Positions 4,654-9,970 of a DNA stretch of 11,499 nucleotides are shown here, in pieces (position 1 is the first letter of the stretch; the number at the start of each line of letters is the position of its first letter). The notes under the pieces are model-generated. The model was not told the DNA's origin. It searched no databases and saw only the letters and a list, made by a program, of their open reading frames with translations. Location of the stretch: contig JAOPVD010000192.1 in the NCBI GenBank assembly GCA_025966295.1, positions 1 to 11,499 of the forward strand. The letters are read 5' to 3'. The translations under genes were made by a program, and so were the position numbers. The stretch is from Frankiales bacterium. GTDB lineage: Bacteria; Actinomycetota; Actinomycetes; Mycobacteriales; SCTD01.

Positions 4654-6171
4654 CGGCGGGCGGGGGCGCCAGACCTCGGTCGGCGCCGCCCGCCCCCGCA
4701 GGGCCACCGTCCCGGCCGGCTCCCAGTGCCCCCGCTCCTCGCCGGCCGCCCGCCGTACGGCGCTCTCCTCGGCGAGCACCAGGGTCGGGTCGGCCTTGGC
4801 CAGGTCGGTGAGCCGGGCGGCCACGTTCACCGGGTCGCCCACGACGGTGTACTCGAACCGGCTCTCGGCGCCGACGTGGCCGGCCACCACCGGGCCCGCG
4901 CTCACCCCGATCGCGGCGTCGAGGGCCAGCGGTGCCAGCCCCCGGATCAGCTCGCGGGCCGCGCGCAGCGCCCCGGTGGGCGCGTCCTCGACGGCCGCCG
5001 GGGCGCCGAAGATGCACAGCGCCGCGTCGCCCTCGAACTTGTTGACCCAGCCGCCGTGCCGGGTGACGACCTCCACGACGACCGCGAAGAAGGCGTTCAG
5101 CCGGGACACCACCTCCTCCGGGCCGAGCGTCTCGGCCAGCCCGGTGGAGCCGATGACGTCGACGAACAGCACCGCCACGTCGCGACGTTCGCCACCGAGC
5201 TGGACGCCCTCCTCCAGCGCCAGCCGGGCGACGTCGGTGCCGACCTGCCGGCCGAACAGGTCGCGCAGCCGCTCCCGCTCGCGCAGCCCCTCCACCATGG
5301 CGTTGAAGCCGCTCTGCAGCTGGCCGATCTCCGACGCGTCGTAGACCGGGACCGCCACGTCCAGGTTGCCCTCGCCCACCTCGCGCAGGGCGGCGGCGAC
5401 GGACTCGACCGGGTCGCCCACGGCCCCGGCCGCGCCGGCGATGGCCAGGGCACCGACCAGCAGCGCGACCCCCAGCAGGAACAGCTCGGCGACCTGCGGC
5501 AGCGGCTCGCGGTCGCCGATCTTGACCAGCCCGAGGGCCGCCCCGACCAGCGGCACGGCGGTGCCCAGGGCCCAGGCGAGCAGCACCCGGGCGCGGACAC
5601 CGAGCAGCCGCAGGGGCGGGGCCACGCTGCCTGCCATCGCAGCACCGACCACCGGCCGGAGTGTCCGCTCGGCCACCAGGTAGCCGAGCGCGCAGGTCGT
5701 GAAGCCGCCCAGCACGATCGTGCCGGTGACCTCGACGGCCAGGGTGAGGGAGTACCGGGTGTTCAGCAGCCCGAAGACGACCGCCGCCACCAGCCAGAGG
5801 ACGGCGTTGATCCGGGCCTGCAGCCCGGGCAGCCGCAGGGCCGTCTCGGTGGCGCCCGGCGTGACCGGCCGGCCTTCCCGCAGCCACGGGTCCAGCGGAC
5901 GGGCCGCCCGCCGGCCCCACCAGTACCCGACGACCAGCGACACCAGGATGTACGCCGCGAACACCAGGGTGTTCAGGAGCCGGCGGGCGTCGGCCTCCGC
6001 CTGTTCGTCCGGGGTGACCGGCACGAAGAAGGTGAGGAAGACGAACACCACGCCGGCGCCGACGACGTTGGCGAGCGCCATCGCCGGCCCGTAGAGGCGC
6101 TCCATGCGGCGGCGCAGCACCACGTGCACCGGCGCCGGCGACACGACGGCCTGATCAGCGCGGCGGGGCAC
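4645..6171 (-). CDS. Membrane-bound class III adenylate/guanylate cyclase with HAMP domain
   Basis: This 508-residue protein has about six hydrophobic helices (roughly residues 31-51, 67-86, 121-136, 144-166, 194-216 and 228-250), a HAMP linker (about 245-300) and a C-terminal class III cyclase domain (about 328-460). The layout matches the M. tuberculosis Rv1318c/Rv1319c/Rv1320c/Rv3645 family. The catalytic set looks complete: metal-binding D338 (LFVDVIGST) and D382 (KFEGDAAL), base-recognition K378 and D446, and transition-state N449 and R453. The lysine-aspartate pair favours ATP, so the product is probably cyclic AMP. It splits pafA-FKBP from pafBC on the opposite strand, is divergent from pafB with 23 bases between the two GTG starts, and ends inside the FKBP stop region. 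The GTG start is supported by a TAGCCT box 6 bases upstream. The signal sensed by the membrane domain is unknown. Confidence 0.94.
   Translation of the reverse strand: MPRRADQAVVSPAPVHVVLRRRMERLYGPAMALANVVGAGVVFVFLTFFVPVTPDEQAEADARRLLNTLVFAAYILVSLVVGYWWGRRAARPLDPWLREGRPVTPGATETALRLPGLQARINAVLWLVAAVVFGLLNTRYSLTLAVEVTGTIVLGGFTTCALGYLVAERTLRPVVGAAMAGSVAPPLRLLGVRARVLLAWALGTAVPLVGAALGLVKIGDREPLPQVAELFLLGVALLVGALAIAGAAGAVGDPVESVAAALREVGEGNLDVAVPVYDASEIGQLQSGFNAMVEGLRERERLRDLFGRQVGTDVARLALEEGVQLGGERRDVAVLFVDVIGSTGLAETLGPEEVVSRLNAFFAVVVEVVTRHGGWVNKFEGDAALCIFGAPAAVEDAPTGALRAARELIRGLAPLALDAAIGVSAGPVVAGHVGAESRFEYTVVGDPVNVAARLTDLAKADPTLVLAEESAVRRAAGEERGHWEPAGTVALRGRAAPTEVWRPRPPVS
4658..4695. terminator. 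Long GC-rich hairpin at the convergent gene ends, likely bidirectional terminator
   Basis: The arm 4658-4670 pairs with 4682-4695 through seven outer pairs (4658-4664 with 4689-4695) and six inner pairs (GGCGCC with GGCGCC), with G4688 bulged. Three more pairs (GAC with GTC) close a CTCG loop at 4675-4678, with A4671 bulged. The stem begins 5 bases after the FKBP stop codon and lies inside the last codons of the cyclase gene. No T-run follows, so termination is inferred from position and stability only. Confidence 0.45.
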
Positions 6172-6177
6172 AGCCGC

Positions 6178-6183
6178 AGGCTA
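6178..6183 (-). promoter_or_regulatory. -10 box TAGCCT of the cyclase gene
   Basis: Read on the minus strand, TAGCCT (6183 to 6178) is followed by GCGGCT and then the GTG start at 6171, the same geometry as the boxes at 8564 and 9959. It shares the TA at 6182-6183 with the opposite-strand box of pafB. Confidence 0.6.
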
Positions 6184-6187
6184 GCGT
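6182..6187 (+). promoter_or_regulatory. -10 box TAGCGT of pafBC
   Basis: TAGCGT is followed by 7 bases and then the GTG of pafB at 6195, implying a leaderless pafBC mRNA. It overlaps the cyclase box by two bases, so the two polymerase complexes should exclude one another. I see no convincing -35 hexamer upstream. Confidence 0.6.
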
Positions 6188-6194
6188 CGGGGGC

Positions 6195-7157
6195 GTGGCG
6201 GCGAAGAAGACGGAGCGGTTGCTCAACCTGGTGATCTGCCTGCTGGCGACCCGGCGGTACCTCACGGTCCAGCAGATCCGCGAGGCGGTGCCCGGCTACG
6301 ACGCTGACAACGAAGAGGCCTTCCGGCGCATGTTCGAGCGCGACAAGGAGGAGCTGCGCGAGCTGGGCGTGCCGCTCGAGACCGGGTCGAACTCGAACTG
6401 GGACGACGAGGTCGGCTACCGGATCGCGCGCCGCGACTACCAGCTGCCGGAGCTGACCTTCGAGCGCGACGAGGCCGCCGCCCTCGGCCTGGCCGCCCGG
6501 CTCTGGCAGTCGGCGCCGCTGGCCGGTGCCACCGGTAGCGCGCTGCTGAAGCTGCGCGCCGCCGGCATCGAGACCCCGGAGGGCGCCACCGGCCTGGAGC
6601 CGCGCATCGGCGCCACCGAGCCGACCTTCGAGGACTGCCTGGCCGCGGCCGTGGCCGGCCGCCGGCTGCGCTTCGGCTACCGGACCGCGGGCCGCCCGGG
6701 CTCCGAGGACCGGCAGGTGGAGCCGTGGGGGGTCGTGTCCTGGCACGGCCGCTGGTACCTGGTCGGGCACGACCTGGTGCGGGAGGCGCCGCGGGTGTTC
6801 CGGCTGTCCCGGATCGTCGGCAGCGTCCAGGCCGAGGGGGAGGACGGCGCCGTGGTGCGACCGCCGAACCTCGACCTCACCGCGATGGTGGCCCGGATGG
6901 CCGGCGACCAGCCCCGCACGCCGGCGCGGGTCCGGGTCCGGTCCGGCAGCTGCTGGGAGCTGCGGCGGGAGGCCACGGCGGTCGAGCCGGACGGCGACGG
7001 CTGGGAGGTCGTCGAGCTGCGGTTCTCCGACCCGGAGCGGTTCGCCGACCGGGTGGCGGGCTACGGCGCGGACGCGGTGGTGCTCGCGCCCGAGGAGGTC
7101 CGCGCGAGCGTCGTACGCCGGTTGTCGGCGCTCGCCGAGCCGGAGGTGGCCCGATGA
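6195..7157 (+). CDS. pafB: PafB, WYL-domain transcriptional regulator
   Basis: PafB acts with PafC as a heteromeric transcription activator that switches on DNA-repair genes independently of LexA in mycobacteria. The 320 residues comprise an N-terminal winged-helix region (about 5-90: TERLLNLVICLLATRRYLTVQQIRE, then FERDKEELRELGVPLE), a middle linker, a WYL domain (about 145-210) with the name-giving W187-Y188-L189 in a GRWYLVGHD context and the RVFRLSRI block, and a C-terminal WCX-like extension ending near 310. WYL domains bind nucleic-acid ligands in characterised members, which is thought to convey the damage signal. The GTG start fits the TAGCGT box 7 bases upstream. The stop overlaps the pafC start as ATGA, so the two are translated together. 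There is no ribosome binding site, as expected for a leaderless message. Confidence 0.95.
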   Translation: MAAKKTERLLNLVICLLATRRYLTVQQIREAVPGYDADNEEAFRRMFERDKEELRELGVPLETGSNSNWDDEVGYRIARRDYQLPELTFERDEAAALGLAARLWQSAPLAGATGSALLKLRAAGIETPEGATGLEPRIGATEPTFEDCLAAAVAGRRLRFGYRTAGRPGSEDRQVEPWGVVSWHGRWYLVGHDLVREAPRVFRLSRIVGSVQAEGEDGAVVRPPNLDLTAMVARMAGDQPRTPARVRVRSGSCWELRREATAVEPDGDGWEVVELRFSDPERFADRVAGYGADAVVLAPEEVRASVVRRLSALAEPEVAR

Positions 7158-8116
7158 GCGGCTCGCTGGACCAGCTGCCGCGCCTGCTGGCGCTGGTGCC
7201 CTACCTGCTCAAGCGGCCCGGGGTGCCGTTCGCGACGGCCGCCGCGGACTTCGGGATCACCGAGGACCGGCTCCGCAAGGACCTCAACCTGCTGTGGCTG
7301 TGCGGTCTGCCGGGGCACTACCCCGGCGACCTGATCGAGATCGAGTTCGAGGGCGACACCATCACGCTGTCCGACGCCCAGGGCGTCGACCGGCCGCTGC
7401 GGCTGACCGTGGACGAGGCGCTCGCGCTCGTGGTGGCGCTGCGGACGCTCGCCGAGACCCCCGGGCTGGCCGACCCGGAGCCGGTGCTGCGGGCGCTGGC
7501 AAAGGTCGAGGAGGCCGCCGGCGCGGCCGCGCTGCCGGCCGCCCGGGTGCAGGTCGCCCTGGAGGGCGAGGGCACCGTGCTGCCGGTCGTGCGGGACGCC
7601 CTCGAGCGCGGCCAGGCGCTGCACCTGACCTACTGGACGGCCGGGCGCGACGAGACCACCGACCGGGACGTCGACCCGGTGCGGCTGGTCACGGCGGAGG
7701 GGCAGGCCTACCTGGAGGCCTGGTGCCGCCGCGCCGAGGGGGTGCGGGTGTTCCACCTCGGCCGGGTGGAGGCGGTGCGGGTGCTCGACGAGCCGTCCCG
7801 CCCGCCGGCCGGGCTACCGTCCCGGGACCTGTCCCAGGGGCTGTTCCAGCCGGCGCCCGAGGACACCGTGGTCACGCTCGCCCTCGAGCCGGGGGCGGCC
7901 TGGGTGGCCGACTTCTACCCCTGCGACGCGGTGGAGGAGCTCGGGGACGGTCGGCAGGTCGTCACGCTCCGCACCAGCGGCACCGCCTGGGTGCGCCGGC
8001 TCGCGCTCTCGCTCGGCGCCTCCGGCCGGGTCCTGTCGCCCCCGGAACTGGCGCAGCAGGTCCGTGAGGACGCCCGGACGGCCCTCGCGGCCTACTCCGA
8101 GCAGCCCAGCACCTAG
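7154..8116 (+). CDS. pafC: PafC, WYL-domain transcriptional regulator
   Basis: The partner of PafB, also 320 residues and built the same way: a winged-helix region (about 5-75: LPRLLALVPYLLKRPGVPFA and ITEDRLRKDLNLLWLCGLPG), a linker, a WYL domain (about 142-210) and a C-terminal WCX-like part. At the signature position the motif reads A-Y-L (residues 186-188 in GQAYLEAWCRR), so the first tryptophan is not kept, while the RVFHLGRV block is. The start is fixed by GGAGG (7142-7146) with a 7-base spacer and by the four-base ATGA overlap with pafB, which indicates coupled translation and a balanced supply of the two subunits. Ancient duplication of a single WYL regulator would explain the pair. 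Confidence 0.95.
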   Translation: MSGSLDQLPRLLALVPYLLKRPGVPFATAAADFGITEDRLRKDLNLLWLCGLPGHYPGDLIEIEFEGDTITLSDAQGVDRPLRLTVDEALALVVALRTLAETPGLADPEPVLRALAKVEEAAGAAALPAARVQVALEGEGTVLPVVRDALERGQALHLTYWTAGRDETTDRDVDPVRLVTAEGQAYLEAWCRRAEGVRVFHLGRVEAVRVLDEPSRPPAGLPSRDLSQGLFQPAPEDTVVTLALEPGAAWVADFYPCDAVEELGDGRQVVTLRTSGTAWVRRLALSLGASGRVLSPPELAQQVREDARTALAAYSEQPST

Positions 8117-8149
8117 TCAACCTGGGTCATCTGCGTCACAAACACGTCA
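8116..8149. repeat. Four GTCA repeats at about helical-turn spacing
   Basis: GTCA occurs at 8116-8119, 8126-8129, 8135-8138 and 8146-8149, with steps of 10, 9 and 11 bases. They begin at the pafC stop codon and lie 72-105 bases upstream of the next start at 8221. Repeats on one face of the helix can form an operator, but the unit is only four bases and chance is possible. Confidence 0.3.
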
Positions 8150-8220
8150 AGACATGGCGCCGAGGTGCCGAAAGCGTCGGTGTCGTCCCACCACGAGGGA
8201 CGCCCACGAGAGGCACCGCC

Positions 8221-8550
8221 ATGACGACCATCAAGGCTTCCTGCCCCACCTGCGGTGAGGTCGAGCTCACGCCTGCCGACGTCTCTCTCATGGTCTGCAG
8301 CCACGCGGCGCACTCCTACTACGCGTTCGAGTGCGCCGGGTGCGGCGACGAGGTCCGCAAGCCGGCCGACGACCACGTGGTGTCGCTGCTCGTCTCCGGC
8401 GGCGTCCCGGCGGTCGTGTGGGACCTCCCGGCCGAGGTACTCGAGGTCAAGGCCGGTCCGGCGCTGTCCTACGACGACCTGCTGGACTTCGCCCTGCAGC
8501 TCGGCCAGACCGACCTGCTCGCCAGCCTGGTCGACCGCGCCGTCGCCTGA
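8221..8550 (+). CDS. Small zinc-ribbon protein of unknown function
   Basis: This 109-residue protein has two C-x2-C-G knuckles, C8-C11 (CPTCGEVEL) and C38-C41 (CAGCGDEV), a classic four-cysteine zinc ribbon with a 26-residue spacing. An extra C26 with H28 and H31 sits between them. The second half (about 60-109) is acidic and probably helical (YDDLLDFALQLGQTDLLASLV). There is no signal peptide or membrane segment, so it should be cytosolic. GAGAGG (8208-8213) precedes the ATG by 7 bases. I recall similar small proteins between pafC and tatA in other actinobacteria, but no function is known to me; binding to RNA polymerase, nucleic acid or a partner protein would all be guesses. Confidence 0.85.
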   Translation: MTTIKASCPTCGEVELTPADVSLMVCSHAAHSYYAFECAGCGDEVRKPADDHVVSLLVSGGVPAVVWDLPAEVLEVKAGPALSYDDLLDFALQLGQTDLLASLVDRAVA

Positions 8551-8563
8551 CCCCGGCGGGCGC

Positions 8564-8569
8564 TAGCCT
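8564..8569 (+). promoter_or_regulatory. -10 box TAGCCT of the small membrane protein gene
   Basis: TAGCCT, then CGGCGG, then the ATG at 8576: the same 6-base geometry as at the helicase gene, implying a leaderless message beginning at the ATG. Confidence 0.55.
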
Positions 8570-8575
8570 CGGCGG

Positions 8576-8761
8576 ATGGTCTGGATCGTGGTCGACGTGG
8601 CCCTCGGCGTGCTCGCCCTGCTCGGCCTCGCACTGGCCGGCTTCGTGCTCTACCGGCACGTCCGCACCCTGCTCCGCACCTTCGATGAGGCGTCCCGGCG
8701 GGTCGGCGAGTGCTCCGCGCAGCTCGGCGCCGCCACCGATAGCCCCGCGCCGCGACGCTGA
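8576..8761 (+). CDS. Small single-pass membrane protein of unknown function
   Basis: The 61-residue product has one hydrophobic segment (about residues 2-26: WIVVDVALGVLALLGLALAG and following), then a basic, helix-prone stretch (YRHVRTLLRTFDEASRRVGE). The arginine-rich side suggests that the C-terminus is in the cytosol. The layout, a membrane anchor plus an amphipathic helix, resembles TatA-like or DUF948-like small proteins, but it lacks the FG-x-x-x-LP hinge of TatA. The start has no ribosome binding site but carries a TAGCCT box 6 bases upstream. It lies 49 bases before tatA on the same strand; a link with the Tat translocase is only suggested by position and shape. Confidence 0.75.
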   Translation: MVWIVVDVALGVLALLGLALAGFVLYRHVRTLLRTFDEASRRVGECSAQLGAATDSPAPRR

Positions 8762-8777
8762 ACCGCCGCCCGGGACG

Positions 8778-8783
8778 TAGGCT
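8778..8783 (+). promoter_or_regulatory. -10 box TAGGCT of the tatA-tatC operon
   Basis: TAGGCT lies 27 bases before the GTG of tatA, predicting a start site near 8791 and a leader of about 20 bases that carries the ribosome binding site GAGGAG at 8800-8805. The spacing equals that seen at the FKBP gene. Confidence 0.5.
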
Positions 8784-8810
8784 GTCGGCAGCCCCACTCG
8801 AGGAGAAACC

Positions 8811-9095
8811 GTGAACCTGCCTGGTGGCTGGGAGCTCGTCCTGGTCCTGATCGTGGTCCTGGTCGTGTTCGGCTCCAAGCGGCTGCCGGACTCGGCCCGC
8901 TCGCTGGGCCGCTCGCTGCGGATCCTCAAGGCGGAGACCAAGGGCCTGCGCGACGACGAGCAGACGGACGCCGCGCCCGGGCTGCCGGCGGCGCAGCCCC
9001 GCTTCGACCCCGTCACGGGCGAGCCGCTCCAGCGCTTCGACCCGTACACCGGCGAGGCCCTGAAGCCGCCCGCCAAGCCCGACCACAGCCAGTAG
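8811..9095 (+). CDS. tatA: Twin-arginine translocase subunit TatA
   Basis: TatA multimerises with TatC (and TatB) to move folded proteins with twin-arginine signals across the cytoplasmic membrane. The 94 residues show the family layout: a short periplasmic N-terminus with E8, one membrane helix (about 7-20, LVLVLIVVLVVF), the hinge FGSKRLP (20-26), an amphipathic helix (about 27-48, DSARSLGRSLRILKAETKGL) and a loose acidic tail. The tail carries an 11-residue tandem repeat, RFDPVTGEPLQ (64-74) and RFDPYTGEALK (75-85). GAGGAG stands 5 bases before the GTG. tatC starts 3 bases after the stop, so the two are cotranscribed and probably translationally coupled. Confidence 0.94.
   Translation: MNLPGGWELVLVLIVVLVVFGSKRLPDSARSLGRSLRILKAETKGLRDDEQTDAAPGLPAAQPRFDPVTGEPLQRFDPYTGEALKPPAKPDHSQ
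9000..9065 (+). repeat. Tandem 33-bp repeat in tatA encoding RFDPxTGExLx twice
   Basis: Codons 64-74 and 75-85 of tatA encode two copies of one unit, with RFDP, TGE and a later L conserved. The DNA copies share the start CGCTTCGACCC and differ mostly afterwards, so the duplication is not recent or is held by selection on the protein. Confidence 0.8.
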
Positions 9096-9098
9096 CCC

Positions 9099-9923
9099 AT
9101 GTCTCGGCGTCCACCGGACGGTCGGATGCCGCTCGTCGAGCACCTCTACGAGCTGCGCAGCCGGCTCGCCAAGTCCTTTCTCGCCGTCGGGCTCGCGATG
9201 CTGCTCGTCGGCGTGGTGTTCTACCAACCGGTCTTCGACTTCCTGCGCGAGCCGTACTGCCGCACGCCCGCGGCCGGGAAGTCCTGCGACCTGTACGTCC
9301 GCGACATCTTCGGCCAGTTCCAGGTGCGGCTGCGGGTCGCGGGCATCGCCGGGGTCGTCTTCAGCGCGCCGGTCTGGCTCTACCAGCTCGGGGCGTTCAT
9401 CACGCCCGCCCTGCACCGGCGCGAGAAGCGGTACGCGCTGGCCTTCCTGGCCGCGGCCCTCGTGCTGTTCTCCACCGGCGTCTTCTTCGCCTACCTCACG
9501 ATGGACAAGGGCCTGCAGTTCCTGCTCACCGTCGGCGGCGACGGGCTCGTCAGCCTGCCCGACCTGCAGAGCTACCTGTCGTTCGCCACCCTGACGCTGC
9601 TGGCGTTCGGGATCTCGTTCCTGTTCCCGATCGTGCTGGTCTTCCTCAACCTGATCGGCGTGCTCTCGGCGAGCCGGATGCGCGGCATGTGGCGCGGCAT
9701 GCTCGTGGGGATCGCCTTCTTCGCCGCGGTCCTCACGCCCAGCACCGACCCGTTCACGTTCTTCGCCATGGCGATCCCGATCTGGCTGCTCTACGGGCTG
9801 TGCATCATCGTGGCCACGGTCCGCGAGCGGAGCCGCCGGCGGCGGGGCGCGGGGGAGGACAGCCAGCAGCACGTCGCCGACGACGAAGCGTCGTACGTCG
9901 ACCCGACCCCGTCCCAGCTCTAG
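9099..9923 (+). CDS. tatC: Twin-arginine translocase subunit TatC
   Basis: TatC is the membrane receptor for twin-arginine signal peptides. The 274 residues contain the N-terminal cytosolic motif MPLVEHLYELRSRL (10-23), six membrane helices (about 24-43, 77-100, 113-134, 160-186, 200-213 and 220-240) and a charged C-terminal tail. E109 in ALHRREKR matches E103 of the E. coli signal-binding loop, and LTPSTDPFT (212-220) is the conserved periplasmic turn. The position of E. coli E170, a polar residue within helix 4, is a leucine here (L175 in AFGISFLFP). The ATG follows tatA by 3 bases and has no good ribosome binding site of its own, consistent with coupling. A tatB gene is not in the window; it usually lies elsewhere in actinobacteria. 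Confidence 0.95.
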   Translation: MSRRPPDGRMPLVEHLYELRSRLAKSFLAVGLAMLLVGVVFYQPVFDFLREPYCRTPAAGKSCDLYVRDIFGQFQVRLRVAGIAGVVFSAPVWLYQLGAFITPALHRREKRYALAFLAAALVLFSTGVFFAYLTMDKGLQFLLTVGGDGLVSLPDLQSYLSFATLTLLAFGISFLFPIVLVFLNLIGVLSASRMRGMWRGMLVGIAFFAAVLTPSTDPFTFFAMAIPIWLLYGLCIIVATVRERSRRRRGAGEDSQQHVADDEASYVDPTPSQL

Positions 9924-9947
9924 GGGCGCGGCGCGTGATCGGCGCCC
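9924..9947 (+). terminator. Weak hairpin after tatC
   Basis: GGGCGC (9924-9929) pairs with GCGCCC (9942-9947) across a 12-base loop, directly after the tatC stop codon. It is short and has no T-run, so it may be no more than GC-rich spacer. Confidence 0.2.
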
Positions 9948-9958
9948 GCCCGGGAACG

Positions 9959-9964
9959 TAGCCT
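9959..9964 (+). promoter_or_regulatory. -10 box TAGCCT of the helicase gene
   Basis: TAGCCT, then GACGTG, then the GTG at 9971. GTGATC at 9935-9940 lies 18 bases upstream of the box and could act as a -35 element, although it is a poor match to TTGACA. The 6-base spacing favours GTG 9971 over the in-frame GTG 9968. Confidence 0.55.
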
Positions 9965-9970
9965 GACGTG

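Noticed and set aside
8469..9872. 467-residue minus-strand frame opposite tatA and tatC
   Set aside because: Composition is typical of a shadow of high-GC genes; tatA and tatC are certain on the other strand.
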